From assembly GCA_944989445.1 (NCBI GenBank), contig CALYLW010001368.1, forward strand, positions 87,474-151,473: DNA of 64,000 nt. The letters run 5' to 3'. Positions 11,433 through 22,324 of the stretch are shown in pieces. The translations under genes and the position numbers were made by a program. This stretch comes from Ampullaceana balthica. Its lineage: Eukaryota; Mollusca; Gastropoda; Lymnaeidae. The notes beneath the pieces are model-generated. The model was given only the letters and a program-made list of their open reading frames with translations. It did not search any database and was not told the origin of the DNA. Position 1 is the stretch's first letter. Every line of letters starts with the position of its first letter.

Positions 11433-11905
11433 GCGTGTAATAAAACAAACCCGTAAAAACAAAGTTTTTGACTATAAATCCCTTATATATGAGACATAAC
11501 TAACAGTATTGATTATTTTCAAACGCTACAAACATTGACAGACTGACACCGAGTGATGTCCCTTGTCTTTAATAAATGGGGGTGGGAAGTGAGGGGGTGT
11601 CGGCACGACGGTCGGCGTCAACTCAAACTCATGTGGAAGTGGAAGAAAAAAACAATAACAAACCGTGAATTTGAATTACATACCTCATATAAGGATAAAC
11701 TAAAAATGCATTAATTTAATTACGGTACGTTCGATCGATCTGAAATTTTGATACGATGCATTGTTAGGTCAGACGGGTCAGTGTGCCAAATTTCAGCTCG
11801 ATCTGATCACGGGAAGTGGGTCATTTTCGACTTTTCTTTTTCCGCCCGCCCAGCCCATGAGATGATGAGACGGCCGCGAAGTTAATATAAGGGATTTAAA
11901 AAAAA
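11433..11905 (-). repeat. Foldback-type repeat, reverse copy
   Basis: Starts about AAACAAACCCGTAAAAACAA and ends GTTAATATAAGGGATTT, the reverse orientation of 60254-60800. It directly abuts the 520-bp element. G/C-rich CGCCCGCCCAG precedes the end. Confidence 0.75.
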
Positions 11906-11943
11906 ACTAAAACAGGATTGAGCTCAGCTTCAATTCATCAACA

Positions 11944-12190
11944 GTATAGAGTGGCAGCGCACTGGACTGACGTACCGATGGTCACGGGTTCGAATCCGTG
12001 TGAGGGCGTCCCTGAGTCACCCCGCTCCGAATGGGTGCCTAGTGGTGTTAGGCGGCTGGGTAATGCGTGGAACCCACAAAGCCGTGGCCTGTGAATGCTG
12101 CATCACTTGCCAACATATCATCTGTCATGGTCTGTGGACGCAACTATCTTCTGCATAGAAGGAGCGTCTGTATAGATAAGATAAGATAGA
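11944..12190 (+). mobile_element. tRNA-derived SINE, copy 2
   Basis: The best-preserved SINE head: A-box-like GAGTGGCAGCGC, B-box GGGTTCGAATCC. Body GCTCCGAATGGGTGCC, AATGCGTGGAACCCACAAAG, GCCGTGGCCTGTGAATGC; tail GCGTCTGTATAGATAAG repeated. Transcribed by RNA polymerase III by family analogy. Confidence 0.9.
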
Positions 12191-12254
12191 ATCCTGAATC
12201 ATAAACTAAAGGTTATAACAATTTAATGCAGGGTTTTAAACCTTGGCAAAAATG

Positions 12255-12565
12255 GTCTGTCATAAGAATGTCAGTACCTGGGTAATATGTTTGCCATATG
12301 AATGTCTGTACCTGGGAAATATGTTTGCCATATGAATGTCTGTACCTTGGAAATATGTTTGCCATAAGAATGTCTGTACCTGGGAAATATGTTTGCCATA
12401 AGAATGTAAGTACCTGGGAAATATGTTTGCCATATGAATGTCTGTACCTGGGAAATATGTTTGCCATATGAATGTCTGTACCTGGCAAATATGTTTGCCA
12501 TATGAATGTCTGTACCTTGGAAATATGTTTGCCGTAAGAATGTCAGTACCTGGGAAATATGTTTT
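12255..12565 (+). repeat. 34-bp tandem repeat, about 9 copies
   Basis: Unit built on AATGTCTGTACCTGGGAAAT followed by ATGTTTGCCATATG; variants have CATAAG, CCTTGG or GTCAGT. Because 34 is not a multiple of three, open frames through it are by-products of the repeat and not genes. Confidence 0.95.
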
Positions 12566-12639
12566 GTAAAACTTTCAACTGATATAAAACATTCAGGGGG
12601 GGCTCACCACCTCAATGAGTTCAAATTATAATGTGGAGA

Positions 12640-13050
12640 ATGTAATCACAAAGCTTTTGGGGAAATAAAAAACAATCTAAGTATTATGTGGTTGCTATTA
12701 TTGCATTGCATTTAGGAAATCAAAACAATTTAAGTATTATGTGGTTGCTATTATCGCATTGCGTTTAGGAAATCAAAACAATCTAAGTATTATGTGGTTG
12801 CTATTATCGCATTGCGTTTAGGAAATCAAAACAATCTAAGTATTATGTGGTTGCTATTATCGCATTGCGTTTAGGAAATCAAAACAATCTAAGTATTATG
12901 TGGTTGCTATTATCGCATTGCGTTTAGGAAATCAAAACAATCTAAGTATTATGTGGTTGCTATTATGGCATTGCGTTTAGGAAATCAAAACAATCTGTAT
13001 AATGTGGCTGCTATAATCACATAGCTTTTAGGGAAATAAAAAAACAATCT
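12640..13050 (+). repeat. 53-bp tandem repeat, about 7 copies
   Basis: Unit built on AATCTAAGTATTATGTGGTT, GCTATTATCGCATTGCG and TTTAGGAAATCAAAAC. The central copies are almost identical; the edge copies are degenerate. Lies in the intron before the exon at 14066. Confidence 0.95.
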
Positions 13051-13619
13051 AATTATTTTGTAGATGCTTCAGAAAAGACTAAACTTTGAAATTTTATCAC
13101 TGTTAATGTTTCGTGTCTATCAATTGTTTGTCTTTTAAATTTGTTGAAAATCTCTGACCTACTTCCATCCCAGCAGCTTATACCTAGTAAATTTCTCCTC
13201 CTCATTCCAAAGGTCAATCTGTTAAGATCTGTTTTTAATTTCTGCTCACCTTTCAAACTGAGGTTACAACTTTCTACCAAATTCTTTTCTCTTCATTATA
13301 TTATTTTTTTTAACTTTTGATTTTTCCTGTTAGCCTGAAGAACATATTCATTGTGCCATCTTTCTCAAACTCTCCCATACTGTTTGCTTTATATTAGAAT
13401 AATTATTAAAAATACTGTTGAGCTATTTTTTTCTAAATGTGATAGGGCAGTCATTAAAAGGGTTCTTTATATGAAAATGCTACAACAGATAAAGTTTTAT
13501 TTGCTTACACAGACTAGTTAAATTTAAAATAAATTGTTACTTTGGTTTGAAATATTTAGAACTTAATTGACTTTCATAAATACTAAAATATCTACCTTTC
13601 TATCATCAATATACATAAT
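13051..13619. other. Intron segment, nothing firm
   Basis: The minus strand has a 75-codon open frame (13053-13280) with a vague LINE-like look, but no decisive motif. The rest is AT-rich. Confidence 0.4.
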
Positions 13620-13745
13620 TTACAATGCATGTCACGTCTGTCTGTCCCATCTGTCTGTCCGTGACGCTACTAATTTTAGAAAGCAGCGCACCAAATTACT
13701 GCATCAAAAAATAACTCTTTTCGAACGTCTGCATAAAATTATTCA
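13620..13745 (-). repeat. Dispersed repeat fragment shared with 36300-36420
   Basis: GACGCTACTAATTTTAGAAA, the AAATTACTGCA stretch and a GTCTGTC-rich block occur here and, in reverse complement, at 36300-36420. Family unknown. Confidence 0.6.
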
Positions 13746-14065
13746 ATAGGGAAATAAATGAATAAAATAAAAATAAATAAAATAAATGACAGTTCTGTAT
13801 TACATTATTTTTTATTCTGATGTGCATTTTTTCAAAATAAATAGATTTCAGCTGAAATGTATTTATTTTGAAAACGTCTTTCATTTTTGACGGGTAATAC
13901 ACTAGTATATGTATATATTTTTAAGTTTTAGTTTAATTTGTTTTAAATTTATTTTTTGACACTATGAGATGAAAGGAACAGGCATGTAATGAAAAAAGTT
14001 GTAATTTGTCAACAAATGCAAGTTTTTGAAAGGTAAATGATAACCAAGTCTAATTGATCTGCTAG
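13746..14065 (+). other. Intron segment with a second dispersed repeat
   Basis: AAATAGATTTCAGCTGAAAT near 13840, next to a GTGCATTTTTT stretch, recurs in reverse complement at about 33945-33985. No gene signal until the acceptor at 14065. Confidence 0.5.
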
Positions 14066-14200
14066 GAATGCCCCACTGGACAAATATCCTTACGCTACCT
14101 ACAGCTGCTGGAGTGCCTGCTGTTCTGACGTGGAGGTGGACGTCTTGACCGGTCAGTATCAAATCACACAGGTGGATTTCCTCTATGATAATGGAATCAG
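14066..14200 (+). CDS. Molybdo-flavoenzyme exon f
   Basis: Acceptor GATCTGCTAG, donor ATCAG/GTGAGC, phase 2 to 2. It encodes NAPLDKYPYATYS and then DVEVDVLTGQYQ and VDFLYDNGI, matching the family EVEVDVLTG block that builds the Moco-binding fold. A few residues (CWSACC) are inserted relative to the usual YSACS. Confidence 0.9.
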
Positions 14201-14682
14201 GTGAGCTGATTTGTTCAAAGTCATTTTTAGATACTCCTTCTATTACTGAGGCAAAAACATATAATCATCTGTGACATTAGAAGAGGGCATAGTGGGTGAA
14301 ATAAAACAGTCTCATGGATATGGTTTGTAATCAGCTGATCTTGGGGAAATAAAAGCACTTACCATTAAGTCAGTAGAAAACAGCTTTTTTAGGATGTCTA
14401 CACTATCCAGACCCAAAAAGAAAAAAAAATTGTTAGCTAACAATTAATTTTTCTCTTTTACCTATTGAATTCATTTGTTTTTCACACTTAGGTTGTGTTG
14501 TATTTTTTTATGCTAGCATTCGTCATAGCTATAGCTCGATGTTCAGGGTCCTTTTATATGCCAGTTAGGATAATTGTTTTTTTTTGTTTATGCTGGCATT
14601 CATCATAGCTCCATGTTCAGGGTCCTTTTATGTGCCAGTTAGGATAATTGTTGTTTTTGTTTGTTTATGAATTTATCTCCAG
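14201..14682 (+). repeat. Intron with a 79-bp duplication at about 14510-14655
   Basis: TATGCTAGCATTCGTCATAG...CAGGGTCCTTTTATATGCC occurs twice in tandem, the second copy slightly shorter. The rest of the intron has no recognised element. Confidence 0.75.
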
Positions 14683-14806
14683 CCTTAACCCAGATATTGA
14701 CTTGGGACAGCTGGAAGGTGGGTTCCTCATGGGCTGTGGCCTTTTCCTGTTAGAGGGCATGACCTTTGACCCTACCACGGGTAAAGCTCTGACGGATGGG
14801 ACATGG
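14683..14806 (+). CDS. Molybdo-flavoenzyme exon g
   Basis: Acceptor TTATCTCCAG, donor CATGG/GTAAGT, phase 2 to 0. It encodes SLNPDIDLGQLEGGFLMGCG and then GMTFDPTTGK, the strongly conserved LNP-ID-GQ-EG-F-G motif of the family. Confidence 0.95.
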
Positions 14807-15120
14807 GTAAGTGACCTAGTGACCTTGATTTGTTAGCCTAGAGCCATGATTAAAAAGTTGGTATGTCAGAACTATGACATAAGCCCAGTTTCAGAATAGT
14901 TTATGCTGTAGTTTGGGGCCGTCCATAAATGACGTCACGCACCTAGGGGGGGGGAGGGGGGTCACACTTGTGTGACGTTGCGTGACGAGGGGGAGGGAGG
15001 GGGGTTGAAGAAATGTGACGTCACATCAAAAGGGTAACTTTAAATAAAACATCCACTGAAATATTTGGTCGCTTACAATTTATTTAATGACTTTTTTTTT
15101 CTTTTTTTTAAAAAAACCCA

Positions 15121-15650
15121 GTGCTTCTCAATGTGCTGGTCGGTAGGCCATCAGACGCTGGTTGGCGTATGCTATCAAGACACGAAAATTAAATCTAATT
15201 ATAATCCTTAAGTTTGAGAATCCACAAGATAACATATGAAATTGTTACACTGCGTCGTTTGATGTTGACATCAAAGTATTTGTGATCTAACCGCAGCTCC
15301 GTTTGGTTCTCTCATGCCCGTTACCACAAAATACATAATTTTATGTATGCATTACGACTCTAGGTCCTGCTCATGTGACTCGGGGATTTGGGTGAGCGTC
15401 TTTAGCACCCCCACCCCTCCCCCCCCCCGAAAATGCTACTGGTGAGTTTTACAAGCATGACAAGTGTCTAAAAATGATTTAAATAGGATTATGTTTAGAT
15501 ATTTTAAGTCAAAACGACACGGAATATCCTTTTTCTTTAAAAGGGGAGGGGGGGGGGAGGGAATCTATTTGATAGAATTAAAAACGTTTTAAGTTTGATA
15601 TAATTGTTCGATGGTTTTTGATAAAACTCCCCTGGCCATTCTAGTCTTCT
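15121..15650. other. Insertion inside the MITE, hAT-like left end
   Basis: CAGTGCTTCTCAATGTGCTG at about 15121 resembles the left end of the small hAT MITEs. No right end or target duplication was found, so the extent is unclear. The rest includes G runs near 15420 and 15545. Confidence 0.4.
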
Positions 15651-15654
15651 AGAT

Positions 15655-15828
15655 CAGTGCTTCTCAAAGTGGTGGTCCGCGGACCGATGCCAACCGCTGC
15701 CGGTCCGCAGATGTTCTCAAAAATAGGACAGAAAAAAATGTCAGTGCAGGGCAAATAGTGCACATGTCCCTGGTACAATGGAAAAAATTCCTGCTGGTCC
15801 GCAATACTTAAAAGTATGAGAAGCACTG
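15655..15828. mobile_element. hAT MITE, 174 bp
   Basis: Starts CAGTGCTTCTCAAAGTGGTG and ends TATGAGAAGCACTG. Perfect 8-bp target duplication TTCTAGAT on both sides (15647-15654, 15829-15836). Same family as 40645-40830 in the opposite orientation. Confidence 0.95.
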
Positions 15829-16716
15829 TTCTAGATATAATGATAAATGAGCCCATTTAAAATTAGTCAAGTATTCATTAACTTTATTGAATGCATCAAA
15901 TTCTTGACATTGCAATTCGAGAGGAGAACAAAACAACTTTTCTTCTTAGCTCAGTTTTTAAGGCATTAATTTTAAATATCACAGAAATGATACGTGATAA
16001 AGACAAGTCATGTGGATTAAGATTATTGTCATTCGTGTCAATATAAATGAAAGTATGGTAGATTTAGGTGTCTTCATATAGTGCGTAGGTAAGAAATCTA
16101 CATAGTTGTCAAATTTTTAAAAAATGCATTTTCTGGAAGGAACCTGTTTAATAATGGGCATATGTTCCAAGCGTACACGTACACATGACGTATTTTAATA
16201 TATCTAGCGGATTGTAGTGGATGTTATATGTCCCAAATGAGTCTGCATTACCCCCACGAATTCCCTTTTTGACCCCAGTTCAGGTTATTTACCTCTGTTC
16301 GCCGACCTCTGTCTTACGGGATGCCCGTCAGTCAATTGAGGGATTTAAAAAAAATACATTTTAAAAATGTTATTTTTAAATAAAAATTTTTCTAAACAAA
16401 GACGTTAACCGTGATGATCAATAGTCAATGTTTAATTTGTATTCATTAAAATAAAATATAAGCTAAGGATGTTAACACAGTTCGTTTTCTGAAGGTCGGT
16501 TAAACGTTTTTAAAAATGATTCACGCGGGTTACGATATTACAATTTAGATCTTCACTAAATAAATAATAAATACTTGAATGACAATAAAAGTGATTTGAA
16601 ATATACTTATTTTCTTCAAATAGTAAATAAAGTTGGTTTTTTTTTGTTTCTTTGTTATAAATTTTTTTTTGTTATTTTTTTTTGTCAAAGATTTGTGACG
16701 TATTTTTAGAGGGGGG

Positions 16717-17225
16717 TGTTACGGTCAGATGTTGTGGTGTGGGGATGACTACGCATAACTGGGGCTGTGAACACTTGTCCTCGTGGAACGGGGGGCGGGT
16801 GAACTCAAGGTGCGTGAAAGTTGTAATGAATTTGACAGGACCACGGTCAAAGGGAGACAGGGTGATTGACCCAGGGGCCAGTAAAAACCGGTCGGACAAG
16901 ACGGGGGTATAATAGGGGTCACATTGTGTGTCGCGGGGAGAGTGTTAAGTTGCCAAGTAGCAGGCAGGTGAAAGACGTACGATAGAGTGTGGAGTTTTGT
17001 GAACGTGGTCCAATCCGGTCGAGCTGGGCCGAGGACTCTGGATGGTATGACCATCAACTGTAAACTGTCAATTGTACTGTACCATAAATATGTTCAAAGC
17101 TTCTGGATGTCATTAAACTTATGTTGAAGAAAACAACCCAGCGTTGCTAAGTCTTTTACCCGTCTACGTGGTAAATATCTGTGGCCAAGGGGGGACCTCA
17201 ACCCCTAGACAACGACTCCGCCACA
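16717..17225 (+). repeat. 5' LTR of the coiled-coil element
   Basis: 509 bp. It differs from the 3' LTR in the length of one G run (GGAACGGGGGGCGGG here). It holds ACCATAAATATG and CATTAAAC near its 3' part as possible polyadenylation context. No clear TATA box identified. Confidence 0.92.
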
Positions 17226-17226
17226 G

Positions 17227-17240
17227 TGGGGGCCCCGTCG
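17227..17240 (+). promoter_or_regulatory. Putative primer-binding site, tRNA-Pro-like
   Basis: TGGGGGCCCCGTCG starts one base after the 5' LTR. It resembles the TGGGGGCTCGTCC type complementary to tRNA-Pro, from memory. The match is partial. Confidence 0.55.
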
Positions 17241-17338
17241 AAAAACCGAGCCAAGACGCAGTGCATCAAGACACGTCACTAAAGGAGAAACGACGAAAAA
17301 CACATCAACGAACTGGCCGTACTAGCCATCCCGATAGC

Positions 17339-17740
17339 AAGATCATCACGAGAGCGTAGGGCTTACACCTCGTAACGACGAGACCAGGGGTGTTGAAGAC
17401 AGCCGTAGCAGTGATGTTGAAGACAGCCGTAGCAGTGATGTTACAGACAGCCGTAGCAGTGATGTTACAGACAGCCGTAGCAGTGGTGTTACAGACAGCC
17501 GTTGCAGTGGTGTTGTAGACAGCCGTAGTAGCGGAATTGCAGACAGACGCAGAAAGGGAGGCCATACAGACTACACCCGGAAGAGCATCGGAGGAATAAC
17601 GAACACTAACTTAGACAGTAACACAGAAGCTGACTACAGCCTAGACAACTTCGAGGTTACAACCTCAGTAATACGTGACAGTGAAGGCGGTGACTTTGTG
17701 ACTCTCTCGCCTATGGATATTGATACTGCCCTGGTATAAT
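17339..17740 (+). CDS. Short ORF with 8-residue repeats, no clear start
   Basis: Stop-to-stop open frame of about 134 codons in the leader of the coiled-coil LTR element. Its middle (about 17391-17549) is a 24-bp repeat, six copies, coding DSRSSDVT/DSRSSDVE variants. After it comes an acidic tail that ends SPMDIDTALV before TAA. No ATG lies near its beginning, so it would need splicing, frameshifting or a non-ATG start. It may simply be a repeat-driven open frame. Confidence 0.4.
17391..17549 (+). repeat. 24-bp tandem repeat, about 6 copies
   Basis: Unit GACAGCCGTAGCAGTGATGT plus four bases. Divergence rises towards the right. In-frame unit length (24 = 8 codons) in the leader of the LTR element. 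Confidence 0.9.
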
Positions 17741-17990
17741 GTGTTTTTCTTATGTATGGGTACTATTTGTGTGGTAATTTCTATCGTACAGGCAAGTACA
17801 ACTTAATTTCTAATATTACATTAGTATTTTTTTAGATAGTATTTATTATATATTTGTATATGATGAATCCCCAAATTGTATTATTAAGATAGTAATTGTT
17901 ATATTGGGTCCCTAATACAAAACGATAAGAAGACGGTAGACGAATTTGAGATTGTGACCGTAGAGTAACTACTAATATAGAAACATCGAC

Positions 17991-20816
17991 ATGGAATTGC
18001 CTAATGTAGAAAAACTGAGACAAAGTGCCCGGGAGCTGGGATTTGAAGGGGAGGAGGCAAAGAGATGGGTTATAGAGGCGTACAAGAGGGTGGAAGATGA
18101 GGAAAGAGATAGAAGGAAGAGCGAGCAAGAGGCGCGCAGGAGGGAGGAAGATGAGGAAAGAGATAGAAAGAGGAGGGAGGAAGATAAGGAAAGAGAGAAA
18201 CGGAAAGAAGAAAGGGCGGAGGAATCAAGAAGGTTAGAAATGGAGAGACAAAGAGAACTAGAAATGGCCGATGAAAGGTATAGAGGAGTTAAAGAGAAGA
18301 TAGGTACAAATAATAACGTTCTAATTACTCAAACCACTGCGGGACCAAAGAAAAGATATAAATCGAGAACCAAACACGTGACTGAGAAACCGGAGTTGAA
18401 ATGTCAAAAAGGGGTAGCCGAAATAGAAAATAAAAACTTTTCCAAAAGCGATTTGAATTCCACTACTTGGAAAATTTCGATAGACACTGCTGCCGCTAGC
18501 AAAAAGAAAGGAAGAAAAGTCAGGAAAGAATTAGCAAGGGGGAAAACGATTACGCAGTCGGACAAGAAAGTTGTTGAAAATGTCAACAATGGTAAAGAAA
18601 CGGACAAGAACCCTGTAAAACCTGAAAATAATGTTAAAGAAACAAACAAAAAAGTGTTAGAACCTGAAAAGAATTATGCCGAACAAGTCAGAGATGAAAT
18701 TAGGATGGGGGCGGTAGGAAAAGAGACCAAGGAAAACACTCCTGAGCCAGAGAATAGAGATGATCATTCAGTTATAGACGCCTTAATAGCTGGGACAAAG
18801 GGTGAAATTAAATCGGAAGAAATAGAAGTTCAGAATGACTGTGATGAGAAGACTGAAGGAATCGGAGATGTAGAGAAAGTCACACGAGTGGAATATGATG
18901 AAGCAAATGATACAATAAATTATTATGCTAGTGATACTTTAGAAAGGAGCACACATAAGAACGAAAAGAAGATAAAGCAGGGTCAATTAACTAATGTAGT
19001 GACTGCTAATAAAGGGAAGGAAAAGGGTGAAAGGGAAGATAGCTGGTGGTTAAAAAAAATTGAAGAGGTACGGTTAAAGTGGGAGCAAGAAGATAAAGAA
19101 TCATTGAGACAAAACGAAGAAAGACAGAGACTGCGACAGAAAAAAGATGAAAAGAAGCAGCGACAATACGAAAAGAGACAGGAGAAAATGTTAGAAAATG
19201 ATGAAGAGAAAAGAAGAAAACGTAGAATTAAACAGGGAGCTTTAAAAAGTAACGAGAGTAACTGTCAGGAAGAATTATATGGAATAGCCAGCTTATTTTG
19301 GGAAGAGCCGTATGTAACGAAAGAAGTTAAGGTGGCAGAACCGGCAGCTGGCGAGATAGCCAGGGAAGAAAGTAATAAACTCATTAGTGAATTGAGAAAT
19401 AATCTGACCCTTAGAGAGAATGAATTAAAGGAACACAAAGAGACAGTAAGTAAACTAGAGTCAACATTGAACAAGGTTGAAACTAGACTAACGAATCTCG
19501 AAAAAGTTGACATCAAACACAGATTAAAAATAGAGGAAACTGAAGTTGAATCAATGAACTTAAGAATGAGAATTGCCGAAACGTACAAACTACTGGCTCA
19601 AAATGATGAAGAAAAATCCAGCTGGCTTAAAATAACTAAGGACAAAGATAGAAAGATATCAGGGCTTAATAAGACGGTGACTGAGAAAGATGAATGTTTG
19701 CAGAGCTTACAGTGGAAGCTAAAGGAAATTAAAGACACACTAACTCTAAGAGAAGAGAAAAATAATGAGTTGACACTGACCATAGCATATAACAAAGAAG
19801 ACATAAATGACTTATGGCGAATCATTGTTGAAAAGGAAGAGAAAAGAACTGAATTAACGCAAAGATTAACTGGTAATGATACAGACATGACAATGATTGT
19901 GCAGAGAACGTCCAAGATGCTTGGGACAATAGTTGAAAAACCTCACGAAAAGTGGACCAAAGAAGTACAATTTCGAAAGAAGGAAATTTTACTTAATATG
20001 AATAAGAAAAAAAGTAGTGACCTAGATATGCAAGATGGGGTGAAGGTCACTGAACACACCGTGGTCGCAGTAGAAACATTAACCTCGGAGGCAAAATGGT
20101 GTGAATGTAAGGGAAATAAGGAAGATAATGATGGAAAAATTGATTTTGCTACTGAATTCCTAGAAGATAGCAAACTTTTTGATGGAGATCAGGAGAATAT
20201 TGAAGTTAATGATGGGAAAATTGAGTGTGCTACTGAGCTAAGAGCAGATAGCCCACCTAGTGATAAAAACAAGCAACTTAAGAAGAAACCCTACAGTGGA
20301 GCCATACAACAATATGACAGGGGCTCAGCTAGACACTGTTGTGAGTTGCTGAACAAAGGTGACGCGTATAACCTCCAAGGACACAACAGGGCAAACACAG
20401 AGCTACACAGAAATAATAACAATGACACAGTGCGACCTAGACTGGCCAGAATGCATAAAACCATGACGGAAAAATACTCACTGGACAGGCTTACGGCCGG
20501 TTTGTTGAGAATAGTTGTTTTGTTAATAATTGGGGTCCGGTTGAACACATATAATTGGGTGGTTAGCTCGTGCGTTGGTATAATTTTAGACGCAATGGTT
20601 AGCCCTTCGGGTCAACGAGTACAATTCAAAAGAGGACAGGGAGGAGAATTCAAATGTACTGACCGAAGTTATCGGCGAGATTTCAAGGGCGGAAGTAAAG
20701 CTAACCTGATAAGTCGTGGAGGGGGTGACAGGAGTGACCGGGGAAATTTCAGAGGCGGAGGTACACTTAACCGGAAAAGCCATAGAGGTAGCGACAGGGA
20801 GGATCGCAGAGGATAG
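17991..20816 (+). CDS. 941-residue coiled-coil protein of an LTR element, Gag-like N-terminus
   Basis: ATG at 17991 (ACATGG context), TAG at 20814-20816. Residues 1-35 (MELPNVEKLRQSARELGFEG) resemble the start of some invertebrate Gag proteins. Residues 35-100 are an Arg/Glu/Lys-rich helix (EDEERDRRK repeats). A charged region follows, with long predicted coiled coils at about 340-420 and 455-650. A duplicated DGKI-ATE motif lies near 720-760. About residues 835-872 are hydrophobic (LLRIVVLLIIGVRL, WVVSSCVGIILDAMV). The last 65 residues are Gly/Arg-rich with RGG boxes. No CCHC knuckle, protease or RT. Function unknown; perhaps a structural, RNA-binding or membrane-associated Gag substitute. 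The intact long frame in a young element suggests it is made. Confidence 0.8.
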   Translation: MELPNVEKLRQSARELGFEGEEAKRWVIEAYKRVEDEERDRRKSEQEARRREEDEERDRKRREEDKEREKRKEERAEESRRLEMERQRELEMADERYRGVKEKIGTNNNVLITQTTAGPKKRYKSRTKHVTEKPELKCQKGVAEIENKNFSKSDLNSTTWKISIDTAAASKKKGRKVRKELARGKTITQSDKKVVENVNNGKETDKNPVKPENNVKETNKKVLEPEKNYAEQVRDEIRMGAVGKETKENTPEPENRDDHSVIDALIAGTKGEIKSEEIEVQNDCDEKTEGIGDVEKVTRVEYDEANDTINYYASDTLERSTHKNEKKIKQGQLTNVVTANKGKEKGEREDSWWLKKIEEVRLKWEQEDKESLRQNEERQRLRQKKDEKKQRQYEKRQEKMLENDEEKRRKRRIKQGALKSNESNCQEELYGIASLFWEEPYVTKEVKVAEPAAGEIAREESNKLISELRNNLTLRENELKEHKETVSKLESTLNKVETRLTNLEKVDIKHRLKIEETEVESMNLRMRIAETYKLLAQNDEEKSSWLKITKDKDRKISGLNKTVTEKDECLQSLQWKLKEIKDTLTLREEKNNELTLTIAYNKEDINDLWRIIVEKEEKRTELTQRLTGNDTDMTMIVQRTSKMLGTIVEKPHEKWTKEVQFRKKEILLNMNKKKSSDLDMQDGVKVTEHTVVAVETLTSEAKWCECKGNKEDNDGKIDFATEFLEDSKLFDGDQENIEVNDGKIECATELRADSPPSDKNKQLKKKPYSGAIQQYDRGSARHCCELLNKGDAYNLQGHNRANTELHRNNNNDTVRPRLARMHKTMTEKYSLDRLTAGLLRIVVLLIIGVRLNTYNWVVSSCVGIILDAMVSPSGQRVQFKRGQGGEFKCTDRSYRRDFKGGSKANLISRGGGDRSDRGNFRGGGTLNRKSHRGSDREDRRG

Positions 20817-22313
20817 AGGTGTGGCAATGGGAGTGGGACAGACAAAGACTGATAGAAAATCACGGTCTCACTAATCCCACTAAGACTACCAGTATACTGA
20901 CAGATTTTGTAGGGTACGCTCTTGGTAATGCTAATAAGAGTCGTTTCTTGTTTAGAATGGGAAAGATACGAAATGTTCCACCATCAAAAACAATGACTAT
21001 GATTTTTGATGCATACATTGAATTTGTCTGAGCATTACGGTATAGGAGGGCGCCGTAAATAACACGGAATTGGTGTTGTATCTTCTATGATGATGATGAT
21101 GATGATAATTGGTTGAAAATTATGATGAATAATGATAATATTGTGGGGATTGCAGTTAGGGTCTGAGTGAAATAGTACCAGTATCATTATGAAATGAAAT
21201 AAAGTGGTTCGTATGTTCATAAAAAAATGTGTTGATCATATAAGAAATTTTGTGCACTGGAGACTCAGTCCAAATTTTTATGATAAGAGATGTTGTTATG
21301 ATGATAATGTTTTGATTAGGATGATGATGCTGCTATTTGTTGATAACTATGAGGAGTTATGATAATGTATTTTTGTATTTACTTGGGGGGTCTGAGCGAC
21401 CAATTCCCAGTATTACTATTATATGAATTGATAAGACAATTCTTATGTGCACGACACATTTTGATTATGTAAGTACAACATGTTTGGAGCCCTCAGGCAT
21501 TTGGTATAACATTGATAATATGTATTTATTATATGTTATGATTATGAATATGATAATTTGTAACCCATTAACTGGTGGTTATAACTGGTCCCAGTAGGGG
21601 GGACGATAAATATACATACGAGATCCCGCTATGGGGACAGAAAACATACATAACATGTCCCATAAAGATACAGATGCAAGTATTAATGAAAAGGGACAGA
21701 AAATTGGGTGGATAGTGATTGTTGTGACACATGATTAGCAATTAAACCATTGAAGCATGCCATTCATTGTTTGTGAGACATGTTGAGCAATTAAGTCACT
21801 GAACCATGACTTTCTTCGCTTGAAAAACATGGGGATCATCTAAATCATTGAACCATGAGATTCTTTGTTTGTGAAACATGGGTGTCATTTAAGTCATTTA
21901 ACCATACCAAGATTTTTTTATATGTGAAGAATATTAATACTTCAAATGTGACAATTTTTTTTTCTTTTGTATATTGATGTATATATATCGTTATCATTTT
22001 GAGTAATAATAACCTTTGCCACCCTCGAAAGCGAGGTAGTATAGGACTAGACTCGTACGCAGGTACGAAAACCGTGTAGTCCACAATGTAAATAAAACGA
22101 TTCCTTATTATGTATTTTTGGAAGCTAGCATTGTACTGGTGAAAATTCTGTATATAGTGCACATTGCAATTGTTAAATATTGTTAAAATAACTATATATT
22201 ATTGAAATGCCTGTGTGTGTAAGTATGGGATATATTATTAGTAGATCATGACACACCAAAACCTCAAGACCTTATGTTTATAAACTCGCGACATTCTTGC
22301 TAAGGTCGCTCGT
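20817..22313 (+). other. 3' non-coding part of the coiled-coil LTR element
   Basis: No ORF above about 105 codons on either strand and no pol motif. It contains GAT-rich simple repeats (about 21085-21150) and four degenerate copies of a roughly 58-bp unit (about 21720-21905, core AACCATGA...TTGTTTGTGA-ACATG). Confidence 0.7.
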
Positions 22314-22324
22314 GAGGAGGGGGG
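22314..22324 (+). promoter_or_regulatory. Polypurine tract of the coiled-coil LTR element
   Basis: GAGGAGGGGGG directly before the 3' LTR TGTTACGG. Such a tract primes plus-strand DNA synthesis in LTR elements. Confidence 0.75.

Larger units (their letters stand above)
14915..16716 (+). mobile_element. GACGTC MITE, left part, split by an LTR element
   Basis: Left terminal repeat GGGGCCGTCCATAAATGACG at 14915; the matching right end is at 22833-22925. The body includes GGGGGGTCACACTTGTGTGA and ATTTATTTAATG, then an internal insertion (about 15117-16480) and the right-half motifs (GGTTACGATATTACAATTTA). It is interrupted exactly in its G run by the LTR element at 16717-22832. Confidence 0.8.

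Noticed and set aside
12213..12501. Overlapping minus-strand ORFs of 76 and 91 codons
   Set aside because: Produced by the 34-bp tandem repeat; no coding features beyond the repeat.
12255..13050. Possible CRISPR-like arrays (34- and 53-bp repeats)
   Set aside because: Units are directly adjacent without unique spacers, and the context is a eukaryotic intron.
13053..13280. LINE C-terminal remnant on the minus strand
   Set aside because: Only a vague RRRNLLGIS-like resemblance; no catalytic or zinc-finger motif.
16749..17057. Minus-strand ORF of 102 codons, repeated at 22278-22664
   Set aside because: Lies within both LTRs and is duplicated only because the LTRs are; opposite to the element's sense.
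19265..19915. Minus-strand ORFs of 105-107 codons with hydrophobic composition
   Set aside because: Antisense to the Lys/Glu-rich coiled-coil ORF, whose codons read as Ser/Leu/Phe on the other strand.
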